From Ottelia alismoides (taxonomy: Eukaryota; Streptophyta; Magnoliopsida; Alismatales; Hydrocharitaceae): DNA of 64,000 nucleotides. The stretch covers positions 124,001 through 188,000 of the forward strand of contig JAZKJV010003356.1 in NCBI GenBank assembly GCA_037367405.1. The letters are read 5' to 3'. How positions within the stretch are numbered: the stretch's first letter is position 1; every line of letters begins with the position of its first letter. The translations under genes were made by a program, and so were the position numbers. The notes under the pieces are model-generated. The model ran no database searches, was not told the origin of the DNA, and saw nothing but the letters and a program-made list of their open reading frames with translations. Below, piece after piece: positions 10,399 to 21,960 of this stretch.

Positions 10399-11111
10399 CC
10401 TATATATAGAGAGGAGAGGGCCCTTCCAATGAGGTGTACCTTTCGTGGGTTTATGGAAAGCGCATCACGAGATCCGTTAGATCTCGATCTAGTGGTTCTT
10501 CATCCAAAAGGGTATTTTAGTCCATACATTTTCGTTTTAAATTTGAATTTAATTTCGAATTTGAAATTTATTTCATCTTTATATTTTTCCATTTTAGCGT
10601 GTCTGATTTGGTATTTTTTGTTACCTTTTAGTTACTGAATTTTCGCCAACATGGTAGCATTTTCACGCAATGTAGAATAGCAGATTTTTTTGTAAAATTC
10701 CCATTGATATTGTAAAACTCCATCCTGCATTGTAAAATAAAATCACAATTAGTAATATTTTATTTATAATAATTGTAATTTTGATAACACTATTGTAAAA
10801 GATCATGGACGTTTTGTAAAATCTGTATGAAGATTGTAATCCATCAGATCCTATTATGTGTGTTTTCACAAATGCCAAGCGTCTTTGTAAAATTCGAATC
10901 CCTGTTGTAATTTTGCATCCTGCATTGTATAATAAGATCACAGTTAGTAATACATTCAAAAAATTTTGCCATATCACATAATTTAAATAAATGTAAAAAA
11001 ACAGTCTGAAATTTGTAAAAAAAATGATATCCAATTGTAAAATACGATCTGAGATTGTAAAAAAATCGAGATTGCAAAAACAGTCTGAGATTGCAAAATA
11101 GGTCATTTATA

Positions 11112-11600
11112 TTGTAAAATACGATCTGGGATTGTAAAAAAACACACTCGAGATTGCAAAATAGGTCATTATATTGTAAAAACCTAGGTATGCCCTCCAT
11201 CTCCAGCATCCTCTCTACCCGCACCTCCTCCGCCCTTCTCCCACCACGACCCACCTCCTCCATGCACGTCCTCCTCCGCCCACACACCTCCATTCACGCA
11301 CTCCTTCAACTGTCTCCTCCATAATCCACCTCCTCCACGCGTATAAATGTAAAAAAATAGTCTGAAATTTGTAAAAAGATGATATGCTATTGTAAAATAC
11401 GATCTGGGATTGTAAAAAAACCCGAGATTGCAAAATAGGTCATTATATTGTAAAAACCTGGGCATGCCCTCCATCTCCAGCATCCTCTCTACCCGCACCT
11501 CCTCCTCCCTTCTCCTCACAACCCACCTCCTCCATGTACGTCCTCCTCCGTCCACACACCTCCATTCACGCACTCCTTCCACCTTCTCCTCCCTCCCCGC
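11112..11600. repeat. Direct duplication, period about 280 bp
   Basis: The stretch starting GTAAAATACGATCTGGGATT, continuing through GCATCCTCTCTACCCGCACC and CACACCTCCATTCACGCACT, is found from about 11116 and again from about 11391. The CT-rich half is reminiscent of the GC-rich tails captured by plant transposons. It has no convincing coding sense. Confidence 0.85.
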
Positions 11601-11764
11601 TTACCTTCACATCCACCAGCACAATCTCCGACTTTTGAACCTGTGGAATCGACCAGTCTCCTCCCACATGCCGTCATCGATGATCTTCGCGACGTAGGTG
11701 AACGTGATCTGTTGGGGAGGCGATGGAGGACGTTGGAGCAGCCTCCTCCCACATGTCGTCGTCG

Positions 11765-11882
11765 AGAGAGAGACAGGAGAGAGAGAGTCAACGAGAGAGA
11801 GAGACAGGAGAGAGAGAGTCGTCGAGAGAGAGAGAGAGAGCCATCGTCGAGAGAGAGAGAGAGATAGGAGAGAGAGAGATGT
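11765..11882. repeat. GA-rich imperfect tandem repeat
   Basis: Units such as GAGAGAGAGACAGGAGAGAG and TCGTCGAGAGAGAG recur. Arg/Glu-rich peptides read across it are composition artefacts. Confidence 0.9.
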
Positions 11883-12071
11883 GAGATAATTTAAGAGATA
11901 TTTTGTTGCATTCTAAATATAGAATATACCAAAATGACCATATGGATTTTTCGACATTTAAAAAATATAGATAACGAGCCATGGAAAGCGGGCTTTCCAT
12001 GCACCCAGGAAAGGTGCACCTCATTGGAAATATTTTCCTATATATACTATATATATAGAGAGAGAGAGAGA

Positions 12072-12461
12072 GTTAAAATGGGGTTGCCCCCTGGGAGTAG
12101 CCAACTTGACTACTCCCACCCCCTATTTTTCCCTCATTTTTTTATTTCTTTGGAAAATAAAAAATTTGTAAATTCATCATTATATCCCTCTAACATTCTA
12201 TTGAAAATTCGTCAGAAACAGAGACTCCTACGACGTCCATCCAAACATGGTCAATTTAAAAAATCTCGCGACCATTAAAAAAATGACGTCTGGATGGAGG
12301 GCCTAGGAGTCTCTGTTTCTGACGAAATTTTAGTAGAATGTTAGAGGGATAAAGTGATGAATATACAAATTTTTATTTTCCAAAAAAATAAAAAAATGAG
12401 GGAAAAAATAGGGGTGGGAGTAGCCAAGTTGACTACTCCCAAGGGGCAGCCCCATTTTACC
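12072..12461. mobile_element. Fold-back MITE family M, copy 5
   Basis: It starts GTTAAAATGGGGTTGCCCCC and ends GGGGCAGCCCCATTTTACC. The arms carry GGGAGTAGCCAACTTGACTA and its complement. It is close to copy 2. A poly-C run (12462-12476) and a CA/TA microsatellite follow directly. Confidence 0.82.
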
Positions 12462-12503
12462 CCCCCCCCCCCCCCACACACACACACACACATATATATA
12501 TAT

Positions 12504-12890
12504 GGGTTAAATGAGGCTACACCCTAGGTGTAGCCAATTGGTTACTCCCACCCTCATTTTCCCCCATTTTTTAATATTTTTTGGAAAATAAAAATATGTA
12601 TATTCATCACTATATCCCTCTAACATGTCGTTCAAATTTCGTCAGAAACAGAGACTCCTATGCCTCCATCTGAGGGGGGTCATTTTCAGCAATTCTGAGA
12701 CCGTTAAAATTTGACAGTCTTGATGGAGGGGATAGAAGTATCGAATTAAGTCGAAAGTTGAATGACATCTTGGTGACATATTGTGATCTAAATTCGAATA
12801 GGTTTCATTTCAGAAAAATAAAAAATATATAGAGGAAAAGAGGTGTGAGCATGTAAGTTAGCTACACCCAGGGAGCATACTCCTTTTTCC
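12504..12890. mobile_element. Fold-back MITE family M, copy 6
   Basis: It starts GGGTTAAATGAGGCTACACC and ends near CACCCAGGGAGCATACTCC. It belongs to the same diverged subgroup as copy 1 (shared CCATCTGAGGGGGTCAT-like centre). TA tracts lie on both sides. Confidence 0.75.
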
Positions 12891-12894
<4 letters not shown>

Positions 12895-12921
<27 letters not shown>

Positions 12922-13573
12922 TTTCTATCTCAACTCTGGACAAAATTGACACTTGTGAAGCATATGTTCCTTTGAAATGTACCTGAGCACTCCGTTTGAT
13001 ATGTTTCCTTTTATATCTTATCTCAGCAATGAAATTGCCATTGCAATCACCCAAACAAATTGCCAACTCTTTCGGACAAAGGAAGGAGAATAGCATATCT
13101 TCTTCCCCAAATGCGAGAATATGACGAATCGTGATCTACTCGATCATATGCATTTCTCCTTATCTTTCAAATACATCCCATCGTAATCAAACTATTCTCA
13201 TCTCTAAAGCCCTTCATTTTTTATGAATAGGGCATGCGATTCCTCTTATTCTTTCTTCGAAAGTTGAAGCCATGAGTAATGAGCAGCATAAAATTCTTTG
13301 ATGAAACTAGAGGAACAAGATGGATTCTCTCCGTTTGATGCTGTCATGACCATACAGGAATGAATATTCTCTCTGGAACATGATTTGATATATATATATG
13401 TGTATATATATATATATATTATAATATATTTTTTCTCTATAATAATTGCAAATACATATAAAAATTGAGAGTATTCATTACAACAATAATGAGCCTTGTG
13501 TTAACTAGAAAAGGCCCATGCATGCATGCATACATTACAAACATACATACATGCATACATATACACACACATA
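12895..13573. other. Unassigned stretch with microsatellites
   Basis: It starts with a (TA)n tract (to about 12918). The next 450 bp have the base composition of degraded coding sequence on the minus strand, but every frame is interrupted and no family is recognisable. Further TA, ATAC and CATG/CATA repeats lie at 13388-13430 and 13515-13573. Confidence 0.4.
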
Positions 13574-15700
13574 TGTAACTGGAAAACATATCATAAGCAA
13601 TGGTTATTTGCCACAGTTTTTTTTTTGCCACAGTTTTTTTATATTTGCAATGATTTGGAGTCGTTGTAGTAAACATTGCAAATGTGCCATTGCAAATGAC
13701 CAAATGCAATGATTTTGTGCAATCAATGCAAGTGAACATTTTTGCAATGGTTATCAAAACATTGCAAATTGGCAACGTTTGTCTTATCGTTGTACTATGT
13801 ATATTTTGCAACACTTTAGTAACCGTTGCATGTATTATTGCAACATTCTTATAAACCCTTGCAAATTTATTGCAACGTTTAAAAATATTGCAAATGATGA
13901 CATATTATTGGCATACATAATAAATGCAACATTTAAGAATTGTTGTAAATATAACTGCAACACTTTAAAAAGAAAACATATCCAGTTCAACCACCACAGT
14001 AGGGTACCATTCACAATCTAATAAAAGAGTTGATGCAATGCAAGGTGGAACCAAAGGAAAATTTATTTATAATGGAGTAGGAAAATAATAAAATAACGGA
14101 TGAGAGCAAAATTTACATATATATACTTTACTTGCCTAGTGTGCTTATTTAATTCAATTTAACATGTAATAAACTAAATTCCAATATAAATCTTTACAAA
14201 ATAAAAAGAGGAGCATGTACCTCTAAAGTTCTTGAAATGATAGTACTTGTAGCATGCGAAACAACTCTCGTAAATGTACTCATAAATCCACAAGATAAAT
14301 ATATACATTATAATAAGGGTTTAATGGGACTAACTAGCCCAAAGGGAAGCCAACTTGACTATCCCTTGGTCTCATGCAGAATATTGAACCAACATTTCTT
14401 AGTCGCATGTGCATCCTGATTATCATTCACTTTAAGATCCAGGAATGCCAGATATTGATGTGTAAAGTTTCATAAGATTAATCATTTTGACTAAAAACTA
14501 TAGATACAGCAAATGACTAATCATGTACTCCTTTGTTGACCATGATGTAGTGCAACAGCTTGTTACACACGTGAAATCCATAGAAATTCTATATCCACTC
14601 TCCAGATTTTTTTTTAGATATGTGCACCTTGTATTTATGTTTACTATTGGTTTGCATTATTTCGGATGCATTCTGGCAGAAATTAGGATTATTTAACCCC
14701 TCTTCTCGTGTATTGTTTACACCAGTGTGCACTAAAATTTAATGAAAAGATAGAAGGCTGAGTGGATTTACTCGACCAAATCCATGGCAACAAATAACAC
14801 TCCAATGATTCAAAAAAAAACAATGCCGGACAAAAACATTTTAGGTTGCCGTGTGTGGCAGATTAAGCAACAAATTGGTGATCAACAATTGTGAAACCTA
14901 GTATCCGATGACACTAACAACACAAATAAACAATACAATAAAGAGGATATACGTCAATATCGCAATTGATCAACAAAATAATGGCAAACAAGAAGCATGG
15001 ACCAACCTCTAATGTCGAGGTATGTGTCGTGCGATCAAGATCCGAAAGCCATGATCTTGCTATGTGCATGACATGTTCGTTGTTGGTTAGGGTTTAGGGA
15101 TTCTCCTCTTTGTTCGTGATGGGATTTGGGAGGGGGAGGAGGGAACCGTAACTCCTGCGCAGATCAACGATGGGCCGTCTATAGGGATCCACTAGAAGAG
15201 GATTTATGTTATATGAAGAAGGAATAGACGAGGGATTTTGGAGGAAGAAATTAGGGAAAAAGTTTTATGGCATGCCAAAATAAGAGGATTACATGAGATT
15301 GGGGGGGTTCAGGAGGGATTTTGGTGTACGAGGGTTTTGGAGGATATCACACAGGTGGTTTTTTGTTGTGATTTTCGTATTTGGAGTACGAATGTTTTGG
15401 AGGAGATGTGGGCGGCTGCGTTTTTTGGTTTTCTAAAAAAGAGCAACAACTTTAAAAAATATTGCAAATATAAGAAGCAATATTTATATAGAAAGTATTG
15501 CATTTATTATCTAAAATGCAATGATTTGTATTAATAGATTCAAACATTCGAAATAAATGCAACGTGTTTTGACTAAAACGTTGCAATTATTAAATTTTAC
15601 GGAACAAATTTAAAAAAAAGCGATGCATTTCGATCGACATTAGCAGCACTTAGTTTTGACCATTGCATAATCTGTTGTTAAAGAGCACTTTTCAAGTAGT
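13574..15700. mobile_element. Possible decayed CACTA-type element
   Basis: The right end reads GCACTTTTCAAGTAGT, the inverse of the CACTACTTGAAAAGTGC type of CACTA terminus. The left end, near AACTGGAAAACATATC, is a poor match. Both flanks are dense in short sub-terminal repeats (GCAATG, TTGCAA and GTTGCAA, about 13600-13960 and 15450-15670), as is usual for CACTA elements. No transposase was recognised. A short degraded end of MITE family M lies at about 14319-14370. Confidence 0.4.
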
Positions 15701-16123
15701 ATGTACATAGTCTATATGTATTACTTATGTGTGTCGGCACTTGCATGTATGCACGTGTGAGTATGCATACACACATGTGTATGCACATATGTAATGTCAG
15801 CTTTCCACTTTCTTCTACCAGCGGGAAGAGGGCTGAGCTATTAGGATACTACTTCTTAGAGGGAAAGGAGCATACACACATATGTACGCCCACATATAAC
15901 ATATGTACAAACGCATAAAAAGAAAGAGTTGTGCTTGTTTTTCTCAGTAATTTTGTTCTATGAGGATAAGGAGACATAAGGATATAGATGGATTAATCCT
16001 GAGCAAACTTACCATTTTGGTTTCAATTTATTTTATAAAATGAGCATAAACATATGTTTAGGTTCATTTATTTATTTTTAAATGAATCCGGAATCAAATT
16101 TCTATCTAATTAAATTGAATTCA
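15701..16123. other. Intergenic AT-rich stretch
   Basis: It contains alternating purine-pyrimidine repeats (TGTATGCACATATGT-like). No gene or element boundary could be identified. Confidence 0.5.
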
Positions 16124-16200
16124 CACTACTACAAAAATAGTGATTGACGACACCTTTACCCTGGTGATCCTAAGAGATCGTCGGTGAAAGGATGTACTAC
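16124..16200 (+). mobile_element. CACTA-type terminus
   Basis: The sequence CACTACTACAAAAATAGTG followed by ATTGACGACACC and GATCGTCGGTGAAAGG matches the style of plant CACTA left ends. The opposite end was not found, so this is either a solo end or the edge of an element overlapped by the copia LTR. Confidence 0.45.
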
Positions 16201-18841
16201 TGACAATTCTGTGGACATGTGAGACCATGACGAGCCATTATGCAATAAATGTTATTGCAAATATCATTCCTTGATCTGAAATGATGAATAACTAATTTGT
16301 ATAATAGGTTCTTTTGTACAATTAGGGTTAGGTGTCATGATCATCTTAATGATCATACAGCTGTTGATTTAATTATTGAATCATAGAGGCTTATGCTTGG
16401 ATGAATATCTAACGAGTTAGATTTAGGAATCATCGAGCACCGTCAAATGATTATTAAGAGATGATCTCCATCTCGAGAAGGATATGGCAATCCTTCCTCT
16501 AAAGGTTGATATCTGAGATGCAGGTCCTCTACATAGAAATAGAGATCCGGAGGTGTCGGATTAGTTAGGTCAAAGAGTTGACTTAATAAGATCAAGATAA
16601 CTAAAGACCTATGTCATATGTTGTCACGATATAGGCACGCATCCTCTGATCGAAGACAGATGTGTTACTATATGTCTGCGTATGTACATTTGTCAGACCA
16701 ATAGGTCGATGGCCTAATAAAGGTCTATACACTGGTGTGTTGGTGTGCATGCAAGGGCATATGCGTAATACGATCTCTCAAAGGGATTATACAGGTTCAT
16801 CTACTCAACCGGAAGACATGAACTCACTCATGAGATATTGGGAAGGATCAAGTTCCATGCACGGTCGTCTCGCTTTGAAAGCTTGGCTGAATTTGTAGGT
16901 TTGACATATACTTTTGGAAAGTATATGATCAACACCTGGTATGATAATATGCTTTTGGAAAGTATGTGATCGATACCAACCTCCAATAGTCAAAATGATA
17001 AACTTTATGATAAACCATGAAGTAGACAGTATAAAATTGATCTAAAACTTCGAGTGTATTCTTGGTCTTCCAGTATGCAGGATGTACATGTATTAGGAAT
17101 ACATGAGGGTGATGTGACCATAAACGATTGTATAACTAGGACGCTTCCTTTCCGAGGGAGTTATGAAACAGGTCTGGATTTTAGTGACTCCTCTCAATAG
17201 AAAAGTAATCTAATCTTGGTCCAAATGTTGGACATTGATCTCAATGTGATTCAGATACAATATGAAGAATAGATTTATGGCTTTGATTTAATCAAATATC
17301 TATGGGAGGTCCTCGAGATCTGGATTTGAGATGTGATCTCATTATCCAAGTCACTATACTTGGAACATACAATCATCCTATCCTTATCTCCAAGTATCTA
17401 CGAAGAAAGCACATTATCCTTGAAAGAGTTAAAGGATAAATGTCATTGTTGATATATGCGTCCGAGCATTGTAAATTGATAATTAAATATGATTAATTAT
17501 GCTGAATAAGATGAATTCGATCATATTATAAGGAGAGTTATCTGAGATAATAATTGTGATTTAATTATCAAAGATGTGAATGATGTGAATGTGATTCATA
17601 TTATTTGGACACATGAGAATAGAGATCCAAGATAATTAAATATGATTTAATTATCATGGATATGAGTAATGTGGATAGCACTATCCATATTAACCATATA
17701 TATTATCCATATTAATTATATATATATTGCAAATGTGATTTACAATATATTAGAGAGCCTATTGTAATTTATATTTGTTGATTAATTATTGATGCGAATT
17801 GGATTTACATTGGATAATTAATTGAAAATATAATTTACATTTTATTTGGGTTGTAAATGTGATTCAAAAATTTCTAATGGCATGATTGCAATGTTCACAA
17901 GATAATTGAGAATTATTTTTTGGAGTGAAGATAATATGAAGGATTTTTATGAGATGATGTAATCTCATAAATTGGAAAAAGATTGCTCCATCCACTCAAA
18001 GGTGGTGGACAACCACCAAGTCATAAAAGGAATGGTGGTCCCCCTAGGGATGAGGCTATTTTCTTCACAATTATCTCCAAGGTTAATTGATTTAATTTGA
18101 AAGTATTTTATATTGATTATTTAATATATTTAATTTAATTAATTGTTGTTGTATTTTTACAACAAGATAATGGTCATTGAAAGAAACACAAATCAATCTT
18201 CATCCATTGATTTGTGTCGTCCATGGTTGAGATCCATGCATCCCAAAATACTATATAAGAAGAGGCACACATTTCTCTTCAAGTAACAACAATAGGAGAA
18301 CTATATATGCACTCTCTCTCCTTTTCTACATGTCTTCTCTCTCTCTCTCTCTCTCAAAAATGGGTTATCCAGCATGGAGCCCTAAAGAGAGGTCGCCATC
18401 ACCGTAGAATCATCGTTATGTTGTAGGATCGTTTGCTCGTGGATCTCCATCTACTTCGGTGTGCTTCTGTCTTGGAGAAGACACCGGATCTCATGTGATG
18501 AGATTAGGAGATTTATCGCTTGGATCATCAACTTGGATTGCTAGAAGCACACATTTCATCAATATGCTCGCAAGTGTCTCCTCCGTCGGATCAGACTTGA
18601 GACATGAGGTCTCTTCATTTAGAGACTCGATCACAACCACACTTCAAGAGATAAACATGGATACTTTTTTGTGGTTTAGATGAAATGATCTGAGAAGAGT
18701 TCTTGGATCATGTGGTTTTGTTGTTTAAAAAAATTAAAATTCTATTGCCACGAGCAACTAGGACTACTCATCGCTCTTGATCGCATACAATGTGATTCTC
18801 ACACTTCCATGATGTTCTTAGGGATATTCTCATATCCTTCA
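16191..18841 (+). mobile_element. Probable 5' LTR of a decayed copia element
   Basis: The 3' boundary is set by the primer-binding site that begins three bases later. The LTR ends CATATCCTTCA. The 5' boundary is uncertain: TGAAAGGATG at 16191 would give matching short inverted ends but lies inside the CACTA-like terminus. A TATA-box-like CTATATAAGAAG lies at about 18252, followed by a CT-rich leader. The interior is AT-rich with no long reading frame. A second LTR copy is not present in the window. Confidence 0.45.
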
Positions 18842-18843
18842 AG

Positions 18844-18857
18844 TTGTATCAGAGCCA
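18844..18857 (+). promoter_or_regulatory. Copia primer-binding site
   Basis: TTGTATCAGAGCC differs by one base from TGGTATCAGAGCC, the complement of the initiator-Met tRNA 3' end used by plant copia elements. Confidence 0.75.
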
Positions 18858-20949
18858 TAGTTGGAGGCTTTGGATACGATCCATAAACATAGGACATCTT
18901 GGGCTCATTAGTTTTTATGAATTTTTCATTGCATTTTGTTCATGCAGCCTATTTGTGTGATTAATCTGTCCTATTTAAATTTTTTAAAAAGAAATAATCA
19001 CTTGTATTATGTTCTCCATTAAATAAGTAAACCGTGGGATTTGAGTTTGCATGATTTAGAATTTGTTAGCTCAAGTTATGATCTTTTTATTGAACATGTA
19101 TCCACTGTTTCGGGGATGACAAATCTTGATGTAAATTAAAGAGTTAATTATGATTTTGAAATGCCTAGAAATACATGAAAATCTCTTGTGTTCTCTTTTA
19201 AATCAAATTAGCGAAATGTAGAAACTTGTTTTGCTTGATTCGAATTTAAATTGATCGAGATATGCTAATTTTAGTAAATGAGGGTCACTACTGAAAATTA
19301 CTCTCCTAATCAAGAACCTTGTGATTGTCATTTAATCAATTAGTAGAAACTAATGGTTGATTTCTCAAAATAGATGTTGATAGTTATTTTGTGAAATATT
19401 TAAATATGATTATTTCCTTAAATTGTATTACCTTAACAAAAATTGATTAGATATGATCCATATCACAATTGGTTACCTAAACCTTCCAACAAAAATAGTT
19501 GCTTGAATAGGATTGGGTATTTATTCAAAAAATCTCCTTCTAATATTATTAAAGGGTTTTGATGATTTATATATATGGTATAACTTCGGTTAAAAGACCG
19601 ATTATCATCTCAAGTACAAAGTAATCAATTGGCATTATCCTGACATGAGGTGGATATGGTGTCAAGTTGGGGAGTGTTGGGTTAGCAGGTTGCTCCGTAA
19701 GCGGTCTATCCCACTCTCGTCGGAACTGACGATGACAATAAGTAAAGAAGAAATAATGTTTGAAGGGATCATAATGTATTTTTCTAATTATTAAAATTCA
19801 AATAATATGTATTTGAGATAATACCATATTTCAAGTAACAATAGAGAATGTTTGTTGGATATTAAGTGAATCATTAATTTAATATGATTAGATTAATTAG
19901 AATCTAATTAAAAAATCAAAACAACCTATTATGAATAGAATTGTTGTTTTCCTTGGAAGAATAATTATGTGAATATGATTCATAATAACTAATTATAATT
20001 TGAGCATGATATGGAGTATCACATAAGTGACATCCATGGTCTCCCGTTAAGGCGAAGGGTTTCGTCGCTAAGGATTGCATGTAGGAGGCGCATATCTGAA
20101 ATGATACGTCTTTCATACAAGCGCATCTAGATCAGTCTCTTAGCCATGGGCGGACCCACTCATTACCTACGGGGGGCACATGCCCCCCCCCCTAACTTCT
20201 CAAAATTCCTTTATTTTAGTATCATTACAAAATTTAAAAACGTGGCATTATGTGGTTGTGCCCCTCCATCATCCGAGAATTAGGAATATGAAATCCACAT
20301 GTGCCCTTTGTGCCTCCCATTGTCCGAGAATTTAGAATTAAAACAATATCCTCCATTCCTCCCCATGCCACGTGCACTCTAGTCCCCCCGACACCAGACC
20401 CTGGCCCGCACTTTCTCTCTAGGTCGATGCTATTCCCCGAGCCCCCTCCCATGTGGTGATGCCGCATCTCAGCACTTCTCCTCTCCCCTTGAGTCCCCAA
20501 CATGCTACGACAAGAACTAAAAGCGCATCTCAACACCGGGCACCTCCGACTCTCTCACAGTGTTGCCTCTCTCTCCAGTCTCAGAGTGCCCACAACAAGG
20601 TGTGGGAGATGTCCCGGCACTCCCGGTTCCCTTTTAGCTCCGCAATCATGCACTCCAAAGTCTCCAACTCAAATGCATGTAACAATAATTCAATATCTCC
20701 GTACTTCGTAGGCATATATGGGTATGTTTAAGCAAAACATACATCAATTTATCGATCGGGTAATGTAACTATAAGCGAATATTTTTTAATCTGTACTTTA
20801 ATGTTGTAGTTGTTACTTGGGTGATTTAAAATTGTTTAATTGACCATATTTTTATAGTTATTTTATTGTATATTTGTATATTTTCTATGAACTGAAAGCA
20901 TGATTTTCAAATCACGATTTTAGAAAAGACGAGGTTAAGTATCCTACAG

Positions 20950-21165
20950 CTCATCTTCCATCACTACCATAAATTTTTGGATTTTTATCAGTTGTGTCCT
21001 ACCTTCTTGCAAAATTCACAGTTCTGCCCCTACTTTATCTTAACAGAAGGGTAGAACTATGGATATTGCAAGAAGATAGGGGCACAATTGATATTCCAAA
21101 AAAGAGAGGGACATAACCGATATTGCAATATAGAGGATCACAACTGATAAAAACCCTAAATTTTT
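20950..21165. repeat. Imperfect inverted repeat within the hAT-type element
   Basis: TTTTTATCAGTTGTGTCC and CTTGCAAAATTCACAG on the left face GGACATAACCG, TATTGCAATATAG and CAACTGATAAAAACCC on the right. This may be a small older MITE. Confidence 0.5.
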
Positions 21166-21241
21166 ATATGCAAAACATCTCTTTATATGTATCTATGCAC
21201 ATGTATATTTATATTGATTTATTTTTCTTGCAATATTATTT

Positions 21242-21960
21242 AGGGATAATTACACCCATAATCGTGAGTAATTTTGCAATAACATTCATAACCCTGCATA
21301 ATCACGAATTACATGAGAAACCCTGAGTAGTGCTTAACTCTTACATGACATAACCCTGTGTCATGTTCCGTTACCGCGTCGAGCTTCCCCCTCCCTCCCC
21401 ACCTGCCCGCATCCCGCACGAACTTCCCCCAACCCGCGTGCGCCGATCTCCGACCTGCAACCCTCCCAACCCCCGTGCGCCGAGCTCCGACCTGCAACCC
21501 TCCCAACCCCCGCGCGCTGACCTCCGACCTGCAACCCTCCCAACCCCTCGCGCGCCGACCTCCAACCTGCAACCCTCCCAACCCACGTGCACCGAGCTTC
21601 ACACAAACTTCCCCCTACGTCGCGCCAAGCACCCACCTGCACCTCCCCTACGCCAGGCTCCTCCCCCACCCCATACACCCCATGCGAGCTTCTCCCTGCA
21701 CCAAGCTCATCCCAACGCCGAGCGATCTGCAAAAGCTCATCCCAATGCCGAGTGATCTGCAACATGAAGCTGTCCGCCCGTGGATCCTCCCTACAAGCTT
21801 GACTATTTCTTTTTTCTTTTGCTTTTTAAATTTTGGTTAATTCTAGTCGTCCAATCGAAGATTGGTTAGATTAACTCACTCATATGGTTGCTTTAATATA
21901 TTAAACTAACGGAGGGTTATGAGTGTGAGACGGAGTGACTATCGAAGGTTAATTATCCCT
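21242..21960. mobile_element. 719-bp TIR element nested in the hAT-type element
   Basis: The left end is AGGGATAATTACACCC and the right end GGTTAATTATCCCT. Direct repeats ATTATTT flank it (21235-21241 and 21961-21967), possibly 8 bp if the first T is included. The GC-rich centre contains 37-bp tandem repeats. The superfamily cannot be decided from these ends (hAT or Mutator-like are candidates). No transposase. Confidence 0.75.
21430..21600. repeat. 37-bp tandem repeat, about four units
   Basis: Units start CGACCTGCAACCCTCCCAAC at 21451, 21488, 21525 and about 21563, each continuing with a CGCGCGCCGA-like segment. They create overlapping Pro/Arg-rich open frames on both strands, which I treat as artefacts. 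Confidence 0.9.

Larger units (their letters stand above)
10418..12038. mobile_element. 1.6-kb TIR element with internal duplication
   Basis: The left end reads CCTTCCAATGAGGTGTACCT then TTCGTGGGTTTATGGAAAGC. The reverse complement of the right end reads TTTCCAATGAGGTGCACCTT then TCCTGGGTGCATGGAAAGC. These inverted repeats of about 45 bp match those of the 1880-6010 element. The interior is full of TTGTAAAAT and ATTGCAAAAT motifs, a duplicated block and GA-rich tracts. No transposase. Flanked by short TATATA stretches. Confidence 0.65.

Noticed and set aside
11184..11889. Several frames rich in Arg/Glu/Gly or Ser/Thr/Pro
   Set aside because: They come from duplicated CT-rich and GA-rich repeats, are present in several frames at once and share no known domain.
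21309..21840. 130-160-codon Pro/Arg-rich and Gly/Arg-rich frames on both strands
   Set aside because: Generated by the 37-bp tandem repeat (37 is not a multiple of 3, so every frame is opened).
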